Source of the DNA: Flaviflexus huanghaiensis
GTDB taxonomy: Bacteria > Actinomycetota > Actinomycetes > Actinomycetales > Actinomycetaceae
Direction of reading: 5' to 3'
Length of the DNA stretch: 64,000 bases
Assembly: GCF_014118685.1 (NCBI RefSeq)
Contig: NZ_JACFAK010000004.1
Span: 1-64,000 of the forward strand
The position numbers and the translations under genes were made by a program. Below are positions 27,027 to 35,330 of the stretch, piece by piece; position 1 is the first letter of the stretch, and each line of letters starts with the position of its first letter. The notes under the pieces were generated by a model. It was given only the letters and a program-made list of their open reading frames with translations, ran no database searches and was not told the DNA's origin.

Positions 27027-28364
27027 ATGGAGACCGACACATACCGGATCGCAGCCGACACGTACCTTGACCACCGCATGAGCGTCCCGCTCGACAGGAG
27101 CGGGGCCCTGCCAGGAACGATCACCCTCTTTTCTCGAGAGATCGTTCGGCACGGCAAGGAAAACGCACCGCGCCTCGTCTTCTTTCAGGGCGGACCGGGA
27201 TCACCCGCCCCGCGGCCCGAGCCGGTCTCGGGATGGATCGACTGGGCTCTTGACCACTACCGGGTCGTCCTTATCGACCAGCGCGGCACAGGAGCATCCG
27301 ATCCTCTCGACGCAGCGGTCATCGGTGATGAGAGAGATCCGCAGGCACAGGCCGACTTCCTCTCGTGCTTCCGCGCGGATTCGATTATCGATGACGCGGA
27401 AGACCTGCGCCGGACATTGCAGGAGGACGAGCCGTGGCACGTGCTCGGCCAGTCATACGGCGGATTCATCAACACCGCCTACCTCTCACGGGCTCCGCAC
27501 GGACTTGCTTCTGTCATGATCACTGCCGGCCTTCCGTCGGTCACACGGCACGCAATCGACACCTATCGCGCCACGTGGCAGCTAACAGAGAAACGCAACG
27601 CGGCGATGTACAGAACATTTCCTGGTCTCGCACAACGGGTGTGGGACGTCGCAGTCCACCTGGATGAGCACGACGAGAGGCTCGCGACTGGCGAACGGCT
27701 GACCGCTGCACGGTTGAGGATGCTGGGACTCGTCCTTGGCTACTCCTATGGGCCGCAGTCACTTCACTTCCTCTTCGAAAACCCATTCGTCACAATCAAC
27801 GGGCAAAAGCGCCTCTCGTCGAGATTCCTCCTTCAAACATCTGACCGACTGACCTTCGGACCCAATCCGCTGTACGGGGTCCTCCACGAGACGATCTACG
27901 CCGGTACCGCCCCGGGTCCGACGAACTGGGCCGCGCACCGGGCACGCGCCGAGTTCCCACAGTTTGCCCTGCCGGGCACGGGGGAGTCGCCGTTCGCGAC
28001 AGAGCGGGAAGCACGAGGCGCGGGAGCGGATTTCCTCTTCTCGGGAGAGCATGTCTTCCCGTGGCAGATGAGAGAAGATCCAGCCCTCGCGCCGCTCGCT
28101 GAAGCGGCTGATCTCCTCGCCACCCGCAACTTCGACTCACTTTACGATTCAGCTGCGCTCGCGGAGAACACCGTCCCCGCGTCCGGGTGGATCTACTGGG
28201 ATGACATGTTCGTCCCCGCCACGCTCTCACTCGAGACCGCGGAACAGATCGCCAGTTTCGAGCCCATTATGACGAATGACTACCACCACGATGGATTGCG
28301 GGCTGACGGCGCCAAGCTTCTCGAGAGAATGCACGCGCTCAACTCCCGCCGAACCGGAAGCTGA
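27027..28364 (+). CDS. S33 family alpha/beta hydrolase (proline iminopeptidase-like)
   Basis: A 445-residue alpha/beta hydrolase. The nucleophile elbow is GQSYGGF (Ser near residue 147), the oxyanion region FFQGGPGSPAPRP near residue 52 is the HGGPG-type motif of proline iminopeptidases, and LIDQRGTGAS follows. A C-terminal HHDGLR carries the probable catalytic His. Length and motifs match actinobacterial tripeptidyl/prolyl aminopeptidases of family S33. There is no signal peptide, so it is cytosolic. Confidence 0.9.
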   Translation: METDTYRIAADTYLDHRMSVPLDRSGALPGTITLFSREIVRHGKENAPRLVFFQGGPGSPAPRPEPVSGWIDWALDHYRVVLIDQRGTGASDPLDAAVIGDERDPQAQADFLSCFRADSIIDDAEDLRRTLQEDEPWHVLGQSYGGFINTAYLSRAPHGLASVMITAGLPSVTRHAIDTYRATWQLTEKRNAAMYRTFPGLAQRVWDVAVHLDEHDERLATGERLTAARLRMLGLVLGYSYGPQSLHFLFENPFVTINGQKRLSSRFLLQTSDRLTFGPNPLYGVLHETIYAGTAPGPTNWAAHRARAEFPQFALPGTGESPFATEREARGAGADFLFSGEHVFPWQMREDPALAPLAEAADLLATRNFDSLYDSAALAENTVPASGWIYWDDMFVPATLSLETAEQIASFEPIMTNDYHHDGLRADGAKLLERMHALNSRRTGS

Positions 28365-28497
28365 CAATTTCGCGTCGCGGCCTGGGGTGCCTAACGCCTC
28401 GAGCCGTGACGTTCTCGCGCGAATCGACATGATATGCGGTCAACCTGTGTTGGACTTTCTTCAGGTGCAACATCACGCGCGAGAAGGGTGGGACACG

Positions 28498-29346
28498 ATG
28501 GCGCAGAAAGTTCCTCAAACGACTGTCGACCGGCTTGCGAGCGTCGTCCCCGAGAACCTGGCGCCTGGGGGCGTGCCTGTGTATGTCGGCGAGGAGCCGG
28601 GCGGCATTGAGCTGTACCGCTGGGGCAGCCTCGTCATGCGACTGCCGGCCACCGATCGCGCGTCGGCGGGGATTGAGAACGAATACCGCTGGATCGAGCG
28701 CGCGACCGGCGATCTTGTTCGGGTTGGCATCGCCGTGCCTACCCCCCGATTTCGGGGAGCGCCGACGAGGAGTTTTGAGCGGCCCTGGCTCCTCGTCAAC
28801 GGTACAGACGGGGCGGCGCTCGCCGAGGTGCCAATCACGGAACGGGGTCGCATCGCTCGAGACCTCGCTGTCGGGCTCGCCGCTCTCCACGCGGAAGCTC
28901 CGGATGATGCTCCGCAACGACTCGTTCTGAAGTCCCAGAGAAACGCGTTCGAGGAGCATGTGCGGGGGCGTCCGCAGGAAGAACGGCTCAGAGAATTGTT
29001 CGTTCGTGGCGTTGTCGCCAAACCGTGGAGTGCGGCTCCCATCTGGTGCCATGGAGCGCTCGTTCCACATGGACTTGTGACTTCCGCTGGGCGGCTCAAG
29101 GCCATGACCGGGTTCGGCGGACTTCACGCAGGCGACCCGGCGATCGATTATGCGGCCTTCCATCTCGGCTTCACCGCGCAGCAGACGAGTCATGCGCGCG
29201 TCGTTCTTCGCGCGCTGGCCGCGGCAGACGATGATGCGCTGTGGCTGAGGGCGCGAGCGTGGGCGGCGTACGTCGTAGCGAGGCTCCTCGCCGACGGCGA
29301 TCCGCATGGGGTTGACGCGCTCCGCCTCCTCACCGCGGACACTTAA
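28498..29346 (+). CDS. Aminoglycoside phosphotransferase-fold protein, probable pseudokinase
   Basis: A 282-residue protein with the APH/choline-kinase fold: an N-lobe with GGIELYRWGSLVMRLP and a C-lobe with GLAALHAEAP and GDPAIDYAAFHLGF. The catalytic loop, normally HGDxHPGN, reads HGALVPHG at residues 185-192, so both the catalytic Asp and the Mg-binding Asn are lost. The metal-binding Asp of the DxG motif is also replaced (TGFGG, residues 204-208). Kinase activity is therefore unlikely. The ATG at 28498 has GAAGGGTGG upstream. It lies between a peptidase and a SNF2 helicase and shows no signs of frameshift. Confidence 0.75.
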   Translation: MAQKVPQTTVDRLASVVPENLAPGGVPVYVGEEPGGIELYRWGSLVMRLPATDRASAGIENEYRWIERATGDLVRVGIAVPTPRFRGAPTRSFERPWLLVNGTDGAALAEVPITERGRIARDLAVGLAALHAEAPDDAPQRLVLKSQRNAFEEHVRGRPQEERLRELFVRGVVAKPWSAAPIWCHGALVPHGLVTSAGRLKAMTGFGGLHAGDPAIDYAAFHLGFTAQQTSHARVVLRALAAADDDALWLRARAWAAYVVARLLADGDPHGVDALRLLTADT

Positions 29347-29429
29347 GCCACGGTTTCGTTGTGTGTGCCTGTTGACGATTCGCACTGTCAGTGAGGTCAC
29401 CGAAGCGCCCTCGAGACCGGCTCGCGTCG

Positions 29430-29435
29430 TAAGCT
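29430..29435 (+). promoter_or_regulatory. -10 element of leaderless SNF2 gene
   Basis: TAAGCT is followed by six bases (GAAGTA) and the ATG at 29442. No ribosome binding site is present in this spacing. Confidence 0.45.
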
Positions 29436-29441
29436 GAAGTA

Positions 29442-32400
29442 ATGGCTGAAATGTCCCACCTCGTGCGAGAGCTGACAGATGACGATCTGGGAGAGATCTT
29501 TGACGAGCGGACGATCGAGCGTGGACGCGGATATAGCCGCGATGGTCGTGTCGAATCGATCTCCGACGACGGCCAGATCGTCGCGCGCGTTCGCGGTAAC
29601 GGGAGGAGTTACCTCGTTGTCATTGAGGACATCGACCCGTTTGAGGGACGGTGCACGTGCCCGGTCGGCCACTTGTGTAAACACATGGTCGCGACGTTGC
29701 TCGTGCTCGGTGCTGGCGGTGACATGGGGTGGCGGGGTCTTCTCACCGCCATCACCGCCCAGCGCCAGCCGACGGGAGCAACACTCGGCCTTGGCCTCGG
29801 TACCCGGAACGAGGGAGTGCCGCTCACCCCGTTCCGCAGGACGGGGGAGCACTGGGTGGTCCTGCCATGGCCAGATCTGACGAACACGAGCTGGAAGTCA
29901 ACGACAGACGGGCTTCATGACGAACAGGTTGCCGTGCTCCGTCACCTTCATCGCACAGCTCGTCGGACTCGTCCATGGAACTCGCCCTCGGACATTCTTC
30001 TGTCCGATCTCGGATCGGAGGCGCTACCGTTCCTGCGGCAGGCCACGAGCGCCGGGATCACGCTACTCGATCCGGACATGCAGCCCGTCGAGCTAGCGGA
30101 CGAGGGGTGGCGGGTGCGGCTCGAGATCGAGGGCGACGACGATCTCACGGCACGCCCCGTCGCTGCGCGCCCAGATGGCATCCGTGCCTACGCACTCCCT
30201 GGTGTCGTTCCGGCGATCGCCCTGTCCCAGGGTTTGATCGCGCCGGTCGACCCTTCTGTGCCGACCCAAATCCATTCGATGATCGCAGCACGAGGCACCA
30301 TTCACGTCGACGGTGCAGAGCGCCTCGAATTCGAGGCGGATTTCATCCCGGCCCTCGGCGACGTCGACCTGCACTCGCCAGACGGATCTTTCACACCGAC
30401 AGAATTCTCTGACCCGAGACTCCACCTCCATGTGACGAGGGCTGGCTCAGCGTTCCGGCTCGAGTGGCAGCAAGCGAGACGAGCCGCCGGACGTCGACAG
30501 CCCCTCGTCACGAGCTTGACGCCGGGTGCCTGGCTCGAGAACGACGCCACGATCGTCGACACAGTCTGGATGGACGCTGGCTTGCCACCGCACAGGGCAG
30601 TTCCGGCACCGCGCCACATTGGGCCGGAGCATCTTGGGGCTTTCCGAGAGATCGTCGTGCCTGCCTTGGAGGGCAGTGGTATCGGCGTTACCTTCGGGGA
30701 GCGGGGCGACATCACGTTTGTCAGCTCCTCGCCCGAGCTGAAGGTCAACGCTGCGAGCGAGCGGGACTGGCTCGACCTAGCCCTCACCGTCGAAGTTGAG
30801 GGACACGAGGTGCCCCTTCCGGTCCTCTATGCCGCCCTCGTTGGGGGTCAGCCCTATCTTGAGTTCGGTGACATCCTCATCAGACTCGGCGAAGAATTCG
30901 ACCAGCTCCGGGCGCTCCTGCGAGAGGCTGCGATGCTCGGCAGGGTGCGGGGCAAGACGATCAGCGTTCCCGCTGCACAAGCCCATGCACTCAGTTTTCC
31001 GGACGATCTCCTTGAGGGAATATTGGCGGATAGGCTTGGCCGACTCGCTAGCCTCGGGGAGCCGGTAACAATCCCCGCGTCCTTGAACGGAAGATTGCGG
31101 CCGTACCAGGAATCCGGCTTTTCGTGGCTCGTTCGTCTTGCGGAGGCAAAGTACGGCGGCATCCTCGCCGACGATATGGGGCTGGGGAAGACGATCCAGA
31201 TCCTTGCCGCAATCGCTCACCTCAAGGAGAGAGGCCAGCTTGGTAAGCCCGTTCTCATCGTTGCTCCTACCTCGGTCGTCTCGACGTGGGCGAGCGAAGC
31301 CGCGCGCTTCACGCCGGGCCTGACAGTGCGTACGGTCGGCGCAACAAGGAAGAAGCGGCAGGCGCGGGTTGGCGACATGGCAGATGCTGACATCATCGTC
31401 ACGTCCTACACGTTGCTGCGACTCGAGGGTGACGAGTACGGCGACGTTCAGTGGGCTGGGCTCGTCCTTGACGAAGCGCAAGCCGTGAAGAATCCGCGGA
31501 CGATCGGCTATCGGACGATTATGTCTCTCCACCGAGAATGGGCCTTCGCCGTGACCGGAACGCCGGTTGAGAACACAATCGGCGACGTTGCCGCGCTCTT
31601 CGCTCTCGCTAGCCCTGGGCTGTTGCCACCTTCGGAACGGTTTGCGGAGAAGTTCCGCAGACCGATCGAGAGGAACGGGGACCCTGCAGCCCGGGCTCTT
31701 CTACAGAAGCTCACGAGACCATTCCTTATGCGGCGGCGCAAGGATGACGTTGCGCGAGATTTGCCTGAAAAAGTGTCGACAGTCCTAGCAGTTCCCATGG
31801 ATGAGAGTCACGAGAGGCGGTACGTCAAGCAGCTGGAGCGTGAGCGGCAGGAGGTCCTTGGCCTCATCCGCGACCCGGACGGTAACCGCATCTCCATCCT
31901 CGCTTCACTCACGCGCCTTCGGCGTCTCGCCATCGATCCCGGCCTTATCGAAGAGAGCAAGACCCCGGCCGCAAAGACAGCGGTGCTCATGGATCACCTC
32001 CACACGCTGCTACCTGCCGGCCATCAGGTTCTCGTGTTCTCGCAGTTCACGAGCTACCTCGCCCGCATCGCTCGGCAGCTTGAGAACGAGAAAATTCCCT
32101 ACGCCTATCTCGATGGCGCAACACGAAACAGGGACGGGGCGATCGAGTCGTTCAAATCGGGGCAGAAACCCGTCTTTCTCATCTCCCTCAAGGCGGGCGG
32201 AGTTGGCCTCACACTCATCGAAGCCGACTACGTGTTTGTCATGGACCCGTGGTGGAACCCGGCGGCCGAAGAGCAGGCGATTGACCGTGCCCACCGCATC
32301 GGCCAGGACAAACACGTCCACGTCTACCGGCTCGCCTCAGCTGGCACGATCGAAGAGAAGGTCCTCGCCCTTCAGGAACGCAAACGAAAACTTGCGGGGT

Positions 32401-32465
32401 TCATCGATGAAGGAGTTGGCGTGCCGATCAGTGCAGATGACATCCGCGCACTCATCGAAACCTAG
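29442..32465 (+). CDS. SWIM zinc-finger SNF2/RapA-type DEAD-like helicase
   Basis: A 1007-residue SNF2-family ATPase. A SWIM zinc finger (CTCPVGHLCKHM, about residues 68-79) lies near the N-terminus, followed by about 450 residues of SNF2-associated region. The helicase core has motif I DDMGLGKTIQI near residue 577, motif II LDEAQ near residue 677, and motif VI QAIDRAHRIGQ near residue 945. Such proteins translocate on double-stranded DNA and remodel bound proteins or RNA polymerase; the exact job in Actinomycetota is not known. No neighbouring gene suggests a defence island. Confidence 0.93.
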   Translation: MAEMSHLVRELTDDDLGEIFDERTIERGRGYSRDGRVESISDDGQIVARVRGNGRSYLVVIEDIDPFEGRCTCPVGHLCKHMVATLLVLGAGGDMGWRGLLTAITAQRQPTGATLGLGLGTRNEGVPLTPFRRTGEHWVVLPWPDLTNTSWKSTTDGLHDEQVAVLRHLHRTARRTRPWNSPSDILLSDLGSEALPFLRQATSAGITLLDPDMQPVELADEGWRVRLEIEGDDDLTARPVAARPDGIRAYALPGVVPAIALSQGLIAPVDPSVPTQIHSMIAARGTIHVDGAERLEFEADFIPALGDVDLHSPDGSFTPTEFSDPRLHLHVTRAGSAFRLEWQQARRAAGRRQPLVTSLTPGAWLENDATIVDTVWMDAGLPPHRAVPAPRHIGPEHLGAFREIVVPALEGSGIGVTFGERGDITFVSSSPELKVNAASERDWLDLALTVEVEGHEVPLPVLYAALVGGQPYLEFGDILIRLGEEFDQLRALLREAAMLGRVRGKTISVPAAQAHALSFPDDLLEGILADRLGRLASLGEPVTIPASLNGRLRPYQESGFSWLVRLAEAKYGGILADDMGLGKTIQILAAIAHLKERGQLGKPVLIVAPTSVVSTWASEAARFTPGLTVRTVGATRKKRQARVGDMADADIIVTSYTLLRLEGDEYGDVQWAGLVLDEAQAVKNPRTIGYRTIMSLHREWAFAVTGTPVENTIGDVAALFALASPGLLPPSERFAEKFRRPIERNGDPAARALLQKLTRPFLMRRRKDDVARDLPEKVSTVLAVPMDESHERRYVKQLERERQEVLGLIRDPDGNRISILASLTRLRRLAIDPGLIEESKTPAAKTAVLMDHLHTLLPAGHQVLVFSQFTSYLARIARQLENEKIPYAYLDGATRNRDGAIESFKSGQKPVFLISLKAGGVGLTLIEADYVFVMDPWWNPAAEEQAIDRAHRIGQDKHVHVYRLASAGTIEEKVLALQERKRKLAGFIDEGVGVPISADDIRALIET

Positions 32466-32518
32466 TTCGAACATGCGCCGTCGTGGAAGCGAGGTGCGCC
32501 CAGCTCTCCGCGACCTCG

Positions 32519-33151
32519 TCACGTCATCGGGTTGTCGTCGATCGGGCGCAGGAGGTAGGCGGCCGCGTCCTGGTCTGTTTCAGCGCGAAGCCGCGGAAGC
32601 GATGTGTGTTCGGGTCTAAACCCGCGCTTGTTGCCATAGAAGCCACGGATTGCCTCCATATCGGCTTCGATATCCCACGTCGGGTAGTACGTCGGTCCCG
32701 TACCGAAGGTCTTCGTCACTGAATCGACGAAGCCGAAGGTCAGCGGCAGATTGTTTTCGTAGGCCATGCGGTAGAAGCCCGACTTCCAAAACTCCTGCTT
32801 CGAGCGTGTGCCCTTCGGGGTAATGCACAGGGTAAACGTCTCAAGTTCAGAAGCTGACTGGGCGATGCCGGATGTGATGCCGGTGGATCTGCGTCGATTG
32901 ACCGGGATCCCGCCGAGCCAACGAACGATTGACCTCAACACCGGATACTTCATGACCTCGTCCTTGACGAGGAAGTTGAAGGAGCGTCCCTCGAGCCACA
33001 TGATGATGACCATGAATACCGCGTCCATGTTCGACGTGTGGGGAGCACCGAGCACGATCGATTTTGCTGGCCACTGCTGAATGTCGGCCTTCCACGGTGT
33101 CGGCGCTGTCAGCGCCTTCGCGATCCACCTCTTGATCGCCCTACCTGCCAC
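32519..33151 (-). CDS. PlsC-like acyltransferase
   Basis: A 210-residue protein from the GTG at 33151. It has the glycerolipid acyltransferase motif I HTSNMD (HX4D, around residue 40) and a motif III-like PKGTRS near residue 115. These support acyl transfer to a glycerophosphate-like acceptor. An upstream in-frame start would overlap the MhuD-like gene by more than 100 bases, so the start overlapping it by only 11 bases is preferred. The protein is shorter than the well-studied PlsC, as is common for this subgroup. Confidence 0.8.
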   Translation of the reverse strand: MAGRAIKRWIAKALTAPTPWKADIQQWPAKSIVLGAPHTSNMDAVFMVIIMWLEGRSFNFLVKDEVMKYPVLRSIVRWLGGIPVNRRRSTGITSGIAQSASELETFTLCITPKGTRSKQEFWKSGFYRMAYENNLPLTFGFVDSVTKTFGTGPTYYPTWDIEADMEAIRGFYGNKRGFRPEHTSLPRLRAETDQDAAAYLLRPIDDNPMT

Positions 33152-33449
33152 TGCGCACCGCCGTTGAGTAGCTCCATACCTCAGACGAGGTGCCGACGGG
33201 GCGCTGACCCTCGGGGCGGCTGTGGCCGGTCCTGAAATTCTCCGAATCCCGCCACTTCTCGAATGAAGCCTCATCGGCCCAGCGGGTCATGACGAGCCAC
33301 GTCGTGCGGTCGTCTTCGGGGCGCAACAGTTCGAAGCCTTCGAAACCCGGAACGTCGTTCATTGCGTCCGCTCGTGGAGCAAAGCGTTCGGCGAGAGCAT
33401 CGCCGGAGTCAGCTGGCACGTCGATGGCGTTGATCTTTACGACAGTCAT
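33141..33449 (-). CDS. MhuD-like heme-degrading monooxygenase
   Basis: A 102-residue antibiotic-biosynthesis-monooxygenase-fold protein. It matches Mycobacterium tuberculosis MhuD: it starts TVVKINAI with Asn7, has Arg26 in RFAPRADA and Trp66 in FEKWRDS, at the same numbers as the catalytic residues of MhuD, and His76 at the place of the heme-ligand His75. MhuD cleaves heme to mycobilin, releasing iron. The ATG at 33449 was chosen because it gives this numbering and has GGAAGGA upstream. No heme uptake gene is adjacent. The gene overlaps the acyltransferase gene by 11 bases. Confidence 0.85.
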   Translation of the reverse strand: MTVVKINAIDVPADSGDALAERFAPRADAMNDVPGFEGFELLRPEDDRTTWLVMTRWADEASFEKWRDSENFRTGHSRPEGQRPVGTSSEVWSYSTAVRSGR

Positions 33450-33467
33450 GATCAATCCTTCCCGGTG

Positions 33468-34304
33468 CTAGGTTAACCTGCTCTCCATCAAGTCGAGGAA
33501 TTGATCTTCGGGCAGGGCTCCGGGAACGAGGGTGTCGTGGACGATGAAGGTCGGGGTCCCGGTGATACCAAGAGAGAGTGCCTGCTCTCGCGAAGCCATG
33601 ATGTCCGCCAGCGAATCGGCATCCGCCATGTCCGACTGGAATTTGTCTACGTCAGGTACACCAACTCGTCGAGCAACATCGTCGAAATAGGTTCCGTCGT
33701 ATGCTGCGCCCACTTCGTCGTACACGTCCTGATACAGGGCGTCCCGGTATTCCCAGAACAGGTCCTGCTCACCGGCCGCCCGTGCAGCGAGTGCCGCGAA
33801 GACAGACGCGTCGCCCCGAACAGGGTGATCGCGATATTCGATGCGCACCTGGCCTGACTCGATGTAGGGCTCGAGAGATTCTGAGACCTCAACGTGCCAC
33901 TGGGCGCAGTACCAGCACCGGTAGTCGGCATACTGGACGATGACGATGTCTGCATCAGCATCCCCGCGAGCATACGGATCATCTGGGTCGCGTGTCGCCT
34001 GCTCGAGGAGCAGCTCCTGCGACGCTTCGGCATCGAGAGGGTCGGTAGGCAGGCGCCCGGTCCCGTCACGTGGCGGCGTCGAGTCGCGCCCCGCTCCCTG
34101 CCCGCCATCGCCAAGCCCTGGCCCCCGAGGTGGGACTGTTTGCGCGGGAGCCCCAACCGTCGTCTCGGGGACGGCCGCATCGTCCTTGCCACCCAGGGCA
34201 AAAACCAGCCCAATCGCGAGAGCAATGACGGCGACGAGGAGGACGGAGATGATAACGAGGAGGCCCCGATTCTTCGGGGCCACCCCATCGGAATCGGATG
34301 TCAT
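33468..34304 (-). CDS. Membrane-anchored DsbA-like thioredoxin-fold protein
   Basis: A 278-residue protein with one N-terminal membrane anchor (GLLVIISVLLVAVIALAIGL), a Pro/Gly-rich linker to about residue 95, and a DsbA-like domain. The redox motif is CWYC in YADYRCWYCAQWHVE near residue 128, and the cis-Pro loop is GITGTPTFIV. It is expected to act outside the cytoplasm on disulfides, like the MdbA-type enzymes of Actinomyces. Its ATG overlaps the stop of the upstream threonine dehydratase gene (ATGA), an odd partner. Confidence 0.9.
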   Translation of the reverse strand: MTSDSDGVAPKNRGLLVIISVLLVAVIALAIGLVFALGGKDDAAVPETTVGAPAQTVPPRGPGLGDGGQGAGRDSTPPRDGTGRLPTDPLDAEASQELLLEQATRDPDDPYARGDADADIVIVQYADYRCWYCAQWHVEVSESLEPYIESGQVRIEYRDHPVRGDASVFAALAARAAGEQDLFWEYRDALYQDVYDEVGAAYDGTYFDDVARRVGVPDVDKFQSDMADADSLADIMASREQALSLGITGTPTFIVHDTLVPGALPEDQFLDLMESRLT

Positions 34305-35320
34305 GCGAGCCACGCCTGCATCTGAGCAATAGCATCGTCCGGCTTCGCGAGGCATGCCGCGAAGGTGTCGAGGTCGACGTTACCGCCCGAGAGGACGACG
34401 CCGACGCGTGAGCCGCGCTCGATCCGACCATCTGCAACAAGCTTCTTGATGCCGGCGAGACCGAGTACGCCGGTCGGCTCTGCGACGAGCTTGAGCCGGT
34501 CGGCGACGAGCTTCATCGATGTGAAGATCATGTCGTCAGGGACGGAGACGATGCCATCAACCTTGGCCTTCATGATCGCGAACGTCAGCTCGGTGATGTG
34601 ACGGACCCGTGCCCCGTCAGCAATCGTCATGGGCGAAGAGATTGTCACGATCTCGCCCTTCTCCAGCGACCGCTGAGCATCGTTGGCCGCCTCAGGTTCG
34701 ACACCCCAGACCTTGACGTTCGGGTTAAAGACCTTCGCTGCAAGAGCGGAACCGGAGATGAGACCGCCGCCGCCGACCGGGACGACAACATCATCTAGGT
34801 GGCCGACCTCGCGGACAAGCTCCATGACAGCGGTGCCGTGGCCCGCGATGAGCTCGCCATCATCGAAGGAGGGAATGACCTCCCAGTCGCGCTCTTTCGC
34901 GATCTCGGCGGCCATGGCAATACGGTCGTCCTCCTCAGGGTCATACATCATGACCTCGATTCCGTACGATTTCGCCATGTCGACCTTGACCTTCGGCGAG
35001 TCTGTCGCCATGAGAACGACGGCAGGAATCTCCAGCTGGTACGAGGCGAGCGCCATCGCCTGACCGTGGTTGCCTGAGGAGTAGGTGACGACACCGCGGT
35101 CCTTTGAGACGAGGCCGCGCTCGCTGCGTGCGAGGATCGCGTTGAACACGCCGCGAGACTTAAACGACCCAGCTCGCTGCTGGTTCTCGCACTTGATGAG
35201 GACCTCGACGCCAAGATACTTGTTGAGCAGTCGCGACCCCACGACACGGGTCTCGTGGGTGTATGGCTTGATTCGGGCTGCCGCTGCGGCAACATCTTCG
35301 AACGTGGGCATATCAATCAT
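34301..35320 (-). CDS. Threonine/serine dehydratase, PLP-dependent (catabolic type)
   Basis: A 339-residue fold-type II PLP enzyme with the Lys motif SFKSRGVFNAI (Lys near residue 52), SSGNHGQAMAL near residue 80 and the phosphate-binding loop VGGGGLISG near residue 180. There is no ACT regulatory domain. It could deaminate threonine or serine, or act as a serine racemase or hydroxyaspartate dehydratase; sequence does not decide. It follows ilvA on the same strand by 10 bases, so two related dehydratases are tandem here. Confidence 0.9.
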   Translation of the reverse strand: MIDMPTFEDVAAAAARIKPYTHETRVVGSRLLNKYLGVEVLIKCENQQRAGSFKSRGVFNAILARSERGLVSKDRGVVTYSSGNHGQAMALASYQLEIPAVVLMATDSPKVKVDMAKSYGIEVMMYDPEEDDRIAMAAEIAKERDWEVIPSFDDGELIAGHGTAVMELVREVGHLDDVVVPVGGGGLISGSALAAKVFNPNVKVWGVEPEAANDAQRSLEKGEIVTISSPMTIADGARVRHITELTFAIMKAKVDGIVSVPDDMIFTSMKLVADRLKLVAEPTGVLGLAGIKKLVADGRIERGSRVGVVLSGGNVDLDTFAACLAKPDDAIAQMQAWLA

Positions 35321-35330
35321 TTCTTCTCCT

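Noticed and set aside
28276-28497. Upstream extension of the APH-fold frame into the S33 peptidase gene
   Set aside because: It would overlap the upstream gene by 89 bases; the internal ATG with GAAGGGTGG fits the fold start.
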